Part shown: positions 1 to 5,895 of the stretch, piece by piece
How positions within the stretch are numbered: position 1 is the first letter of the stretch
How the letters are laid out: every line of letters begins with the position of its first letter
Source: Clostridiales bacterium
GTDB taxonomy: Bacteria; Bacillota; Clostridia; Christensenellales; UBA1242
Assembly: GCA_003522085.1 (NCBI GenBank)
Contig: DPGI01000001.1
Coordinates: forward strand, 70,674-79,007
Direction: 5' to 3'
DNA: 8,334 nt
Notes under the pieces: model-generated
What the model saw: only the letters and a program-made list of their open reading frames with translations
Database searches by the model: none
What the model was told of the DNA's origin: nothing
Program-made: the position numbers and the translations under genes

Positions 1-193
1 AATCAGCGGTACCTATATCAGCAAAGGTGTAATAGCGAACGCTCTCATCACCGTAGCGAAGAGCGGCAATCTGCCGCTTGCGGTATTGAATCGTCAAATC
101 CGTTTGGATTTCGGCCGCGGAGCTGACAAGGACGCTGGTGGAAAAGAGAAATACCAGCAGAATGAATACGGAAAATAGCTGTCTTTTTTTCAT
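1..193 (-). CDS. Secreted protein of unknown function, N-terminal part only (cut by window edge)
   Basis: Reading leftwards from ATG at 193-191, 64 codons stay open to the window edge. I do not recognise the family. The N-terminus is a textbook Sec signal peptide: a basic start (MKKR), a hydrophobic core at about residues 6-23, and a likely cleavage site after Ala27 (Ser-Ala-Ala before Glu28). The visible mature part is polar (DLTIQYRKRQIAALRYGDES) with no motif I can name. The start is well supported by GAAGGGGG at 201-208, seven bases upstream, and by a promoter farther up (251-279). GC is about 49% over 1-180, far above the flanking intergenic DNA but close to parts of feoB and der, so composition alone does not prove transfer. 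It is divergent from sigG. In other Firmicutes this slot usually holds spoIIGA-sigE. Confidence 0.8.
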   Translation of the reverse strand, partial: MKKRQLFSVFILLVFLFSTSVLVSSAAEIQTDLTIQYRKRQIAALRYGDESVRYYTFADIGTAD

Positions 194-200
194 AAAAAAA

Positions 201-208
201 CCCCCTTC
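201..208 (-). promoter_or_regulatory. Shine-Dalgarno of the secreted-protein gene
   Basis: On the minus strand this reads GAAGGGGG, seven bases (all T) before the ATG at 193. It fixes the start codon of the left-edge gene. Confidence 0.7.
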
Positions 209-241
209 AAATTAAAACGATTTAAATTAAATTAACTAAAA

Positions 242-255
242 ACAATTAATATTGT
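242..255. promoter_or_regulatory. Small inverted repeat overlapping the -10 box; possible operator
   Basis: ACAAT-TAAT-ATTGT is a perfect 5-4-5 inverted repeat. It covers the predicted transcription start and five bases of the -10 box of the leftward promoter, where a repressor would act. The stretch is AT-rich, so a short palindrome can arise by chance. No regulator is identified. Confidence 0.25.
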
Positions 256-279
256 AAATTAGTTATATAAATATGTCAA
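251..279 (-). promoter_or_regulatory. Strong SigA-type promoter driving the left-edge secreted gene
   Basis: On the minus strand the -35 is TTGACA (274-279, exact consensus), the spacer is 17 bp, and the -10 is TACAAT (251-256, one mismatch). The predicted start near 244 gives a leader of about 50 nt before the ATG at 193. Confidence 0.7.
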
Positions 280-320
280 TACAAAAAATAATAAAAAAAT
301 ATTGGAAAATAACACTTTTT

Positions 321-348
321 TTGTCAAATTATTGTAAATTTGTATAAT
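321..348 (+). promoter_or_regulatory. Candidate SigA-type promoter upstream of sigG
   Basis: TTGTCA (321-326), a 16-bp spacer and TATAAT (343-348, exact consensus). This is 11 of 12 consensus positions, but the surrounding DNA is very AT-rich. Its -10 box overlaps the -35 element of the SigF/SigG-type candidate at 342-371, so the two cannot both be occupied at once. Confidence 0.4.
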
Positions 349-371
349 TTCCATTTTGTTTGGAGAAAAAA
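342..371 (+). promoter_or_regulatory. Candidate SigF/SigG-type promoter of sigG
   Basis: GTATA at 342-346, a spacer of exactly 15 bp, then GGAGAAAAAA at 362-371. Forespore sigma factors prefer about GYWTA, 15 bp, GGNRANANTW. The -35 matches fully and the -10 misses only the T. In Bacillus subtilis sigG is transcribed by SigF and then by SigG itself, so such an element is expected here. Assignment is by eye only. Confidence 0.45.
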
Positions 372-373
372 AT

Positions 374-393
374 AAATGTTTTTTAAAACATTT
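374..393 (+). repeat. AT-rich inverted repeat in the sigG leader
   Basis: AAATGTTTT, two T, then AAAACATTT: nine complementary positions, with the central ones too close to pair in a real hairpin. It lies between the candidate promoters and the ribosome binding site, so it would fall in the mRNA leader. Pairing is nearly all A-U and therefore weak. B. subtilis sigG also has a structured leader that lowers translation. Whether this one acts the same way is inference. Confidence 0.3.
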
Positions 394-419
394 TATTTTT
401 ATTTTTTCACATTTAAAAT

Positions 420-424
420 GGAGG
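420..424 (+). promoter_or_regulatory. Shine-Dalgarno of sigG
   Basis: GGAGG lies seven bases before the ATG at 432. This is a strong, well-spaced site that fixes the sigG start. Confidence 0.8.
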
Positions 425-431
425 CGAAAAA

Positions 432-1205
432 ATGGCAAACAAAGTTGTTATTGCAGGCGTTAATACTGCAACGTTGCCAAAACTTAGCAACGACGATATT
501 ATGGCGCTTATGAAAAAAGTTAAAGCGGGCGACCAACTTGCAAGAGATGCGTTTGTGGTTGCAAACTTGCGATTGGTGCTAAGCGTTGTTCAACGTTTTT
601 CGGGACGCTCTGACAAAGCCGATGATATGTTTCAGGTTGGTTGCGTCGGATTGATGAAAGCCATTGACAACTTTGATGAAAGTTTAAATGTTCGTTTTTC
701 AACCTATGCAGTGCCAATGATTATTGGCGAGATTCGCAGATTTTTGCGCGACAACAATTCTGTCAGAGTGTCGCGCTCGCTTAGAGATATTGCTTACAAG
801 TCGCTGCAAGCAAAAGAAGAACTTTCGAAAGGAAAGGTTGAAGAGCCAACTATTGATGATATCGCACAATATCTAAATCTCCCTGCAAAGACTATAAATT
901 TTGCGCTTGATGCCATCAGCGAAACGGTTTCGCTTTCTGACCCAGTTTATAACGACGGAAGTGATGCGATTGAACTTAAAGACCAAATTGCAGATTTAAA
1001 AGATGGCGAAGAAAGTTTGTATGAAAAAATTGCGATTAAAGATGCAATCAAAAAACTTTTGCCACGCGAGCGCGAAATCTTGTATTTGAGATATTATATC
1101 GGGAAAACACAAATGGAAGTAAGCCAAGAAGTTGGCATAAGCCAAGCACAAGTGTCGCGACTTGAAAAGAATGCGCTTAAAGCCATCAAAGAAAAAATTG
1201 AATAG
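432..1205 (+). CDS. sigG: RNA polymerase sporulation sigma factor SigG (late forespore)
   Basis: This sigma-70 family factor directs late gene expression inside the forespore. The 257 residues match the usual length (about 260). The N-terminus (NKVVIAGVNTATLPKL) is the signature that separates SigG from SigF. Region 2 spans about 37-108, with the core-binding and promoter-melting helices (DDMFQVGCVGLMKAIDNFD, then STYAVPMIIGEIRRFLRDNN). Region 3 follows at about 113-170 (VSRSLRDIAYKSLQ). Region 4 is at about 204-254, with the helix-turn-helix GKTQMEVSQEVGISQAQVSR. Start ATG 432 has a strong Shine-Dalgarno. ylmC follows after 45 bp, as in many Firmicutes, but sigE is not upstream. The residue equivalent to Asn45 of the B. 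subtilis protein appears to be Val43. Identity is near certain. Confidence 0.96.
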   Translation: MANKVVIAGVNTATLPKLSNDDIMALMKKVKAGDQLARDAFVVANLRLVLSVVQRFSGRSDKADDMFQVGCVGLMKAIDNFDESLNVRFSTYAVPMIIGEIRRFLRDNNSVRVSRSLRDIAYKSLQAKEELSKGKVEEPTIDDIAQYLNLPAKTINFALDAISETVSLSDPVYNDGSDAIELKDQIADLKDGEESLYEKIAIKDAIKKLLPREREILYLRYYIGKTQMEVSQEVGISQAQVSRLEKNALKAIKEKIE

Positions 1206-1211
1206 CGAATT

Positions 1212-1241
1212 TTGTCATTTGTTGCTTATTAACTTCATAAT
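1212..1241 (+). promoter_or_regulatory. Candidate promoter directly upstream of ylmC
   Basis: TTGTCA (1212-1217), an 18-bp spacer and CATAAT (1236-1241). The predicted start at about 1247-1249 falls only 2-4 bases before ATG 1251, and no Shine-Dalgarno is visible. The gene may instead be read mainly from the sigG promoter, since no terminator separates the two. Confidence 0.35.
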
Positions 1242-1250
1242 ATGAAATAA

Positions 1251-1544
1251 ATGGAAAGTTCATATTTAGAGTTAAGGTGCAAAGAAGTTGTAAATGTTGT
1301 CGATGGGCGCAGGCTAGGTCATATCATCGACGTGGTTTTTAACCTTGCAACTGCTTGCGTCAGCGGCATAGTTGTGCCTGGCGAAAAAAGTTTTTGGAAC
1401 GTGTTTAAAAATGGTGCTGAGTTTTTTATCCCTTTCAACCAAATTGTCAAAATTGGAGAAGATACAATTTTGGTTCAAATTTATGGGGGACAGCCAACGC
1501 AAAATCCTTATATTTTAAGCGATAAAGGTTCAAACAACAAATAA
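1251..1544 (+). CDS. ylmC: YlmC/YmxH-family PRC-barrel protein, sporulation-associated
   Basis: This small protein of 97 residues is a single PRC-barrel fold. The first strand carries SYLELRCKEVVNVVDGRRLGHIIDV (residues about 4-28), and the closing part has the typical PFNQIVKIGEDTILV (about 62-76). The C-terminal 20 residues are polar and probably flexible. Family members are conserved in spore formers, and the family is named as sporulation-associated, but its biochemical role is unknown. Its place right after sigG and facing nrdR is the common Firmicutes arrangement and supports the call. No Shine-Dalgarno precedes ATG 1251, yet the conserved start of the fold lies immediately after it. 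An upstream ATG at 1242 stops after two codons. The gene ends at the bidirectional hairpin 1554-1585. Confidence 0.85.
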   Translation: MESSYLELRCKEVVNVVDGRRLGHIIDVVFNLATACVSGIVVPGEKSFWNVFKNGAEFFIPFNQIVKIGEDTILVQIYGGQPTQNPYILSDKGSNNK

Positions 1545-1553
1545 ATATTTTTT

Positions 1554-1585
1554 AAAAAATACTGCAACGCTTTGCAGTATTTTTT
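1554..1585. terminator. Bidirectional rho-independent terminator between ylmC and nrdR
   Basis: AAAAAATACTGCAA (1554-1567) pairs perfectly with TTGCAGTATTTTTT (1572-1585) across a four-base loop CGCT: 14 of 14 pairs. The A-run on the left and the T-run on the right give a U-tract to transcripts from either strand. It starts nine bases after the ylmC stop and lies 66 bases beyond the nrdR stop. It serves two convergent units. Confidence 0.9.
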
Positions 1586-1651
1586 CAACTTCGTTTTATC
1601 TCGTAATGTTCGTGCATTTTGAGAAAAATTATAAAGACCAATAATGTGTGA

Positions 1652-2095
1652 TTATAATTCTTCTATAATTTTTTTGAAAGATTCAATGTCTTTAAATTGA
1701 CGATAAACTGATGCAAATCTTACATATGAAACATCGTCAAGTTTTTTGAGCGCGTCCATAACCATTTCGCCAAGTTTTGCAGATTCAATTTCTTGAAGGA
1801 AATTGTTTTGCATATATTTTTCGATACTCTCTGCCACTTCGTCGATTTGGCTCATGCTTACAGGTCTTTTTTCGCATGCTTTTATCATACCATTTTTGAG
1901 TTTGTTGATGTCAAAAGCCTGTCTGCTTCCGTCAGATTTAATAACCAAAACTGGTGTCATTTCAACAGTTTCGTATGTTGTGAAGCGCTTGCCACAGTTG
2001 AGGCATTCTCTTCTTCTTCGAATTGCGTTTGATTCGTCTGTGCTGCGAGAGTCTAAAACTTTGCTTTCTTCACAGCCACAATAAATACATTTCAT
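1652..2095 (-). CDS. nrdR: Transcriptional repressor NrdR
   Basis: NrdR binds ATP/dATP and represses ribonucleotide reductase operons through paired NrdR boxes, keeping dNTP supply matched to need. The 147 residues fit the family (about 150). A zinc ribbon at the N-terminus uses Cys3, Cys6, Cys31 and Cys34, around the conserved VLDSRSTDESNAIRRRREC. An ATP-cone follows at about 46-136 (VLVIKSDGSRQAFDINKL near its start, SYVRFASVYRQF near its end). ATG 2095 is preceded on the minus strand by AAGGAG at 2102-2107, six bases away. The gene is divergent from feoA and convergent with ylmC. No ribonucleotide reductase gene lies in the window, so its targets are elsewhere. Its own promoter contains a single NrdR-box-like palindrome. 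Identity is near certain. Confidence 0.96.
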   Translation of the reverse strand: MKCIYCGCEESKVLDSRSTDESNAIRRRRECLNCGKRFTTYETVEMTPVLVIKSDGSRQAFDINKLKNGMIKACEKRPVSMSQIDEVAESIEKYMQNNFLQEIESAKLGEMVMDALKKLDDVSYVRFASVYRQFKDIESFKKIIEEL

Positions 2096-2101
2096 AGTAA
2101 T

Positions 2102-2107
2102 CTCCTT
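2102..2107 (-). promoter_or_regulatory. Shine-Dalgarno of nrdR
   Basis: AAGGAG on the minus strand, six bases before ATG 2095. The transcription start predicted from the -10 box is at about 2107, so the site would sit at the very 5' end of a leader of roughly 12 nt. Confidence 0.75.
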
Positions 2108-2113
2108 GCAAGT

Positions 2114-2142
2114 ATTCTACCATATATAGTTAAAAAAAACAA
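2114..2142 (-). promoter_or_regulatory. SigA-type promoter of nrdR with extended -10
   Basis: On the minus strand: TTGTTT (2137-2142), a 17-bp spacer, TAGAAT (2114-2119), preceded by TGG, which gives the TGn extension. The predicted start is about 2107. Confidence 0.6.
2120..2129 (-). promoter_or_regulatory. Single NrdR-box-like palindrome in the nrdR promoter
   Basis: CTATATATGG on the minus strand matches nine of ten positions of the NrdR-box core (about CWATATMTWG) and lies against the -10 box, where binding would block transcription. The outer flanks of the 16-bp consensus are not matched, and I see no second box at the usual helical spacing, so this is weak. Confidence 0.22.
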
Positions 2143-2175
2143 ACATTTTTAAAAATATTTTTGCCGCTTGGCTAA

Positions 2176-2181
2176 TACAAT
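2176..2181 (+). promoter_or_regulatory. Candidate -10 box of feoA
   Basis: TACAAT ends five bases before ATG 2187, and no good -35 is visible. The predicted start at about 2188 implies either a leaderless feoA starting at 2187 or a leader of about 17 nt for the in-frame ATG at 2205. No Fur-type or DtxR-type operator is recognisable around it. Confidence 0.3.
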
Positions 2182-2186
2182 ACTTT

Positions 2187-2414
2187 ATGTTTAGTTTATG
2201 CGATATGAAAAAAAACAAGATTTATCACATTGTCGGCTATGCCGCGGACTTGCCGCCTAAGATTTTGCGTAGGCTGTGCGACCTGGGGCTAACCATAGGG
2301 CAAGAAGTGAGCATCGAAGCAAAGTCGCTGCTTAAAAAGGCACTGCTTTTAAGCGTTCGGGGATATTTGCTTTCGCTTAAAAGCGACATCGCAAAAGGTG
2401 TAAAAGTGCAATGA
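2187..2414 (+). CDS. feoA: Ferrous iron transport accessory protein FeoA
   Basis: FeoA is a small cytoplasmic SH3-like protein that works with the FeoB Fe2+ permease, probably by contacting its G domain or core. The 75 residues match the family size. The fold is recognisable from IYHIVGYAADLPPKILRRLCDLGLTIGQEV (about residues 12-41) and the closing strand with SVRGYLLSLKSDIAKGVKV. The start is uncertain: ATG 2187 gives six extra residues (MFSLCD), while in-frame ATG 2205 gives MKKNKIYHI, closer to the usual FeoA N-terminus. Neither has a clear Shine-Dalgarno. The stop overlaps the feoB start by four bases (ATGA), so the two are probably translationally coupled. The gene is divergent from nrdR. 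Confidence 0.88.
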   Translation: MFSLCDMKKNKIYHIVGYAADLPPKILRRLCDLGLTIGQEVSIEAKSLLKKALLLSVRGYLLSLKSDIAKGVKVQ

Positions 2415-4534
2415 AACACAAAAAAGAAAAACGCAAGGTCAAATGTGATTATGCTTCGCTTAGACAAGTTTTGCTTGTAGGAAATCCAAACACAGGCAAG
2501 ACTACTCTTTTTAATGCCCTTACAAAGGCAAACGAGCATGTGGGAAACTGGCACGGAGTTACAGTTGAAGAAAAGTCGCGGCCGTTTATGTGTGCGACGG
2601 AGAAAATGTTACTTGTAGATTTGCCGGGGATTTATTCGCTGTCGGCGCTGAGTTTTGAAGAGCAGGTCGCGATAAATTATATCCGCTCGCATCCAAAGAC
2701 AAAAATAATTAACATTTGTGATGAAAATAATTTGCAAAGAAACTTGTCGCTAACGCTTGGACTACTTGAAGAAGGCGCCGATGTTGTGCTGGCGGTCAAC
2801 TGCATGGACAAACGCCCTTTAAACAAGGTCGACGCGAAAGCGCTTTCAAACAAATTGGGGATTGATGTCATTTTAATAAACGCCGAAAAGAAAATCGGCT
2901 TTGACAAACTTTTTAACGCTGTTTTGAAACCTTATTCTCCTTCGCACGCTCCGGAATATGTAAAAAAGTTACCGCTGGATCAAGTCAAAAGTTTAGCGGG
3001 GCAAAGTGGACTGACAGACTTTTGCGCGATAAAACTTTTAGAGCGCGATGAAGAGGTTGCAAAGGAAAATAATATATATTTAGCAAAGTTGGATTTGCCG
3101 AAAGATGGCATTCAAATGGTTGCAAATGCGCGCTATGATTTTATTGCGACTTTGCAAAAAACGTGCGTGGTTAGTGCTGGCAGAATTTATGGCAAAAGTT
3201 GGCTAGATAAGATTATTTTAAACCGATTTTTGGCATTTCCGATTTTTTTGCTTGTGCTGTGCGGCGTGTTTTATCTCACGTTCTTTTCATTCGGTGCGTG
3301 GCTTTCAGATTTGCTGAACCAACTTTTGGACGTGACGCTTGCAAGCTGGACAAAAAGTGCGTGCTTATCACTGTTTGGCGAAGCATCTTGGGTGACGCAT
3401 CTGTTTTGCGATGCCATAATTGGCGGCGTGGGAACAGTGCTGAGTTTTTTGCCGCAGGTCGCGCTGCTGTTTCTATTTTTGTCGCTGCTAGAAGACAGTG
3501 GCTATCTTTCAAGAGTCGCGTTTGCAAGTGAAGACATTTTTGGCAAACTTGGACTTTCGGGAAAGAGCATTTACACTCTTTTAATGGGTTTTGGGTGCTC
3601 GACAACGGCTGTGCTGACTGCGCGAAACATGGAAGATAAAAACTCAAAAATCAAAACGGCGCTGCTGACTCCTTATATGAGTTGCAGTGCGAAATTCCCA
3701 ATTTATGTGGTCATTGGCGGCGCATTTTTTGGCGCAGCAAATGTGTGGGTTATACTGGGACTCTATCTGCTTGGGCTGGCAGTGTCGCTGCTGCTAAGTT
3801 GGATTTTTGAAAAGACAATTTTAAAAAGTAAAGAGCAATCCTTTATTTTGGAGTTTCCGCCTTACAGATTTAGCGGTGTTAAAAGACTGCTGAAAGTCCT
3901 GTGGGACAATGTCAAAACATTTTTGTTGCGCGTTGGCTCGCTGCTGGTGTCAATGAACGTCATCGTTTGGGTGCTGTCGAGTTTTTCGTTTGATTTTTCT
4001 TTTACGATGCAAAGCGGAAAAATGAGCATGCTTGAAGGCTTTGGAAAGGTTTTAGCGCCTATCTTTATTCCGCTTGGGTTTGGCAACTGGGGAGCGGCTT
4101 CTGCTCTTGTGGCAGGGGTAATAGCAAAGGAAATCATCATTTCTTCGATTGCCATGTTTAACGGAGTCGGAAATGGCGGCGACATCGGCGCATCTCTTAA
4201 AAATCCTGACAGCATGATTTTCTTTTCGTCGCAGGCGTCAGCAATTTCATATCTAGTTTTTTCGCTGCTGTATCTGCCATGCATTTCAACGATGGCTGTT
4301 CTCGGAAAAGAGATTGGCAAAAAATGGACTTTTGCGGGGTGCTTGATTCAGTTTGTAATCGGCTATCTCACTGCACTCTTCGTCTACAATGTTTGGGGTG
4401 CGTGCGAAAGGTTTGGCACGCTTGCCACATTAGGTGTAATTGCAGCAGCTGTAGCGGTTGTGGCGGCTATAATTAAGGTTGCAAGCGTGATAAAAAGCAA
4501 AAAAATGTGTAAAAACTGCTCAAAGTGTGATTAA
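2411..4534 (+). CDS. feoB: Ferrous iron transporter FeoB with a C-terminal membrane segment and Cys-rich tail
   Basis: FeoB is the inner-membrane Fe2+ permease with a cytoplasmic G domain. In its 707 residues: P-loop GNPNTGKT (24-31), switch I VGNWHGVTVE (44-53), DLPG (70-73), NCMD in the NxxD position (130-133) and a divergent G5 (NAEKKIG, 157-163). The first membrane helix begins near residue 275. The Gate motifs are visible: LPQVALLFLFLSLLEDSGYL, GFGCS, SCSAKFPIY with the conserved Cys, and AKEIIISS. After the usual last core helix there is one more hydrophobic segment (about 671-692), a basic linker and Cys700-x2-Cys703-x2-Cys706. That end resembles the small FeoB-associated Cys-rich membrane proteins. 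The start overlaps the feoA stop (ATGA), with AAAGGTG ten bases upstream. No feoC is present, and no terminator is visible before der. Confidence 0.95.
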   Translation: MKHKKEKRKVKCDYASLRQVLLVGNPNTGKTTLFNALTKANEHVGNWHGVTVEEKSRPFMCATEKMLLVDLPGIYSLSALSFEEQVAINYIRSHPKTKIINICDENNLQRNLSLTLGLLEEGADVVLAVNCMDKRPLNKVDAKALSNKLGIDVILINAEKKIGFDKLFNAVLKPYSPSHAPEYVKKLPLDQVKSLAGQSGLTDFCAIKLLERDEEVAKENNIYLAKLDLPKDGIQMVANARYDFIATLQKTCVVSAGRIYGKSWLDKIILNRFLAFPIFLLVLCGVFYLTFFSFGAWLSDLLNQLLDVTLASWTKSACLSLFGEASWVTHLFCDAIIGGVGTVLSFLPQVALLFLFLSLLEDSGYLSRVAFASEDIFGKLGLSGKSIYTLLMGFGCSTTAVLTARNMEDKNSKIKTALLTPYMSCSAKFPIYVVIGGAFFGAANVWVILGLYLLGLAVSLLLSWIFEKTILKSKEQSFILEFPPYRFSGVKRLLKVLWDNVKTFLLRVGSLLVSMNVIVWVLSSFSFDFSFTMQSGKMSMLEGFGKVLAPIFIPLGFGNWGAASALVAGVIAKEIIISSIAMFNGVGNGGDIGASLKNPDSMIFFSSQASAISYLVFSLLYLPCISTMAVLGKEIGKKWTFAGCLIQFVIGYLTALFVYNVWGACERFGTLATLGVIAAAVAVVAAIIKVASVIKSKKMCKNCSKCD

Positions 4535-4549
4535 AAAATTCATAAAAGT

Positions 4550-4578
4550 TTGATTTTGGTCGAATATTATGTTATTAT
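4550..4578 (+). promoter_or_regulatory. Extended -10 promoter of der
   Basis: TTGATT (4550-4555), a 17-bp spacer, TATTAT (4573-4578), with the TGn extension at 4570-4572. The hexamer ends six bases before ATG 4585, so the predicted transcription start falls on or next to the start codon. Confidence 0.55.
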
Positions 4579-4584
4579 TTAACT

Positions 4585-5895
4585 ATGGCAAAACCTATCG
4601 TTGCTGTAGTCGGCAGACCAAATGTTGGCAAAAGCACATTTTTCAATAAAATTTGTGGCGAAAGAATTAGTATCGTCGATGATGCCCCTGGTGTGACTAG
4701 GGACAGAATTTATGCTGACGCAGAATGGGCGGGCAGAGAATTTACGCTTATCGACACTGGCGGACTTGATCCAAAAAGTGAAGATGTTTTTCAAACTGAA
4801 ATAGCACTTCAAGCGGACATCGCTATGGAAATGGCGGACGTAATTGTCATGCTTGTTGACGGCAAAAGCGGAATTACACTTGCTGATGAAATGCTTGCTA
4901 AGCGCTTGCGCAAAAAATCAACACCAGTAGTTTTGGTTGTAAACAAACTCGATCGATTTGATGTTTCAGACACGTTTGAGTTTTATTCGCTTGGGCTTGG
5001 AACGCCATTTCCTCTTTCTTGCGAACAATCAAAGGGGATAGGCGATGTTTTGGACGAAATCAAATCGCATTTTCCGCCTGCAAACGAAAATGAAGAAGAA
5101 GATGGAATTTTAAAAATTGCGATTGTCGGCAGACCAAATGTTGGCAAATCAAGCATCATAAATCGTTTGCTTGGCGAAAAACGTGTGGTTGTAAGCAACG
5201 TTGAAGGCACAACCAGAGATTCTGTTATGGTGCCATTTAAATACAACAAGAAAAAATACTATCTCGTAGACACGGCAGGGCTTCGTCGTTCTAGAGGTGT
5301 TGAAAGAGAATCAGTCGAAGGATATTCGGTTTTGAGAACAATGCGTGCTATCGAAAAGGCGGACGTCGTGGTTGTTGTGGTTGACGCTAATAGCAGACTC
5401 ACCGAGCAAGATGTGCGAATCGCAGGATTTGTTCACGAAGCGGGCAAGCCAAGCATTATTGCAATAAACAAAATTGACCTTTTTGAAGGCGACCGTGACC
5501 AAATTTTGAAGGGGCTCGACCGTGATTTGGCGTTTATGGATTATTATCTTCCAGTATTTGTTTCAGCGCTTAAAGGAACACGTGTTGGCGATATTATGCC
5601 GTCAGTTTTGACAGCATACGAACACGGCGCAACCCGCATTAAAACGGGCATTTTAAACGAAATGCTTTCGGATGCGCTCATCAATTTTGAACCACCTTCA
5701 AAGGGCGGAAGAAAGGCAAAAATTAAATATATCACGCAAGCATCAGCGTTGCCACCAACATTTATTTTGTTTACAAACGACGCTAAACTTATCAATTTCT
5801 CATATCTCCGCTATCTTGAAAACAGATTTAGAGAACGCATTGACTTTTCGGGGACTCCTATAAAGTTTGTCGTTAAATCAAAGGAGGAAGAATGA
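4585..5895 (+). CDS. der: Ribosome assembly GTPase Der (EngA)
   Basis: Der is an essential GTPase with two G domains in tandem that binds the maturing 50S subunit. The 436 residues match the family. G domain 1 has GRPNVGKS (10-17), DTGG (57-60), NKLD (120-123) and SCEQSKG in the G5 place (145-151, Cys instead of the usual Ala). An acidic linker (about 166-174) precedes G domain 2, with GRPNVGKS (182-189), GTTRD (208-212), DTAG (229-232), NKID (295-298) and SALKG (327-331). The C-terminal 85 or so residues are the KH-like domain (YITQASALPPTFILF, LRYLENRFRERIDFSGTPIKF). No Shine-Dalgarno precedes ATG 4585, but the family N-terminus (KPIVAVVGRPNVGKS) follows at once. The stop overlaps plsY by four bases. 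Identity is near certain. Confidence 0.97.
   Translation: MAKPIVAVVGRPNVGKSTFFNKICGERISIVDDAPGVTRDRIYADAEWAGREFTLIDTGGLDPKSEDVFQTEIALQADIAMEMADVIVMLVDGKSGITLADEMLAKRLRKKSTPVVLVVNKLDRFDVSDTFEFYSLGLGTPFPLSCEQSKGIGDVLDEIKSHFPPANENEEEDGILKIAIVGRPNVGKSSIINRLLGEKRVVVSNVEGTTRDSVMVPFKYNKKKYYLVDTAGLRRSRGVERESVEGYSVLRTMRAIEKADVVVVVVDANSRLTEQDVRIAGFVHEAGKPSIIAINKIDLFEGDRDQILKGLDRDLAFMDYYLPVFVSALKGTRVGDIMPSVLTAYEHGATRIKTGILNEMLSDALINFEPPSKGGRKAKIKYITQASALPPTFILFTNDAKLINFSYLRYLENRFRERIDFSGTPIKFVVKSKEEE
5881..5887 (+). promoter_or_regulatory. Shine-Dalgarno of plsY inside the end of der
   Basis: AAGGAGG lies four bases before ATG 5892 and is embedded in the last der codons (Lys-Glu-Glu-Glu). With the ATGA overlap it supports translational coupling of the pair. 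Confidence 0.8.

Noticed and set aside
2..178. Plus-strand open frame antisense to the left-edge secreted gene
   Set aside because: It stays open from the window edge to a TAG at 176-178, but the minus strand has a signal peptide, Shine-Dalgarno and consensus promoter, which is much stronger evidence. The plus frame looks like a shadow.
250..340. Direct repeat TATTGTAAATT at 250-260 and 330-340
   Set aside because: Only two copies in very AT-rich DNA; not enough to call a repeat family or iteron-type origin. Kept only as a side remark.
1585..1617. Ten-codon minus-strand frame (MHEHYEIKRS) downstream of nrdR
   Set aside because: Too short, no Shine-Dalgarno, and it runs into the terminator stem. 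No support as a peptide gene.
2146..2162. Overlapping palindromes TTTTTAAAAA and AAAAATATTTTT between nrdR and feoA, considered as a Fur or DtxR operator
   Set aside because: They consist only of A and T and match neither the Fur nor the DtxR/IdeR consensus. Such palindromes are expected by chance in this composition.
3259..4320. Several long open frames inside feoB on both strands
   Set aside because: They overlap a continuous, fully recognisable FeoB reading frame, lack start signals and have no family features, so they are shadows.
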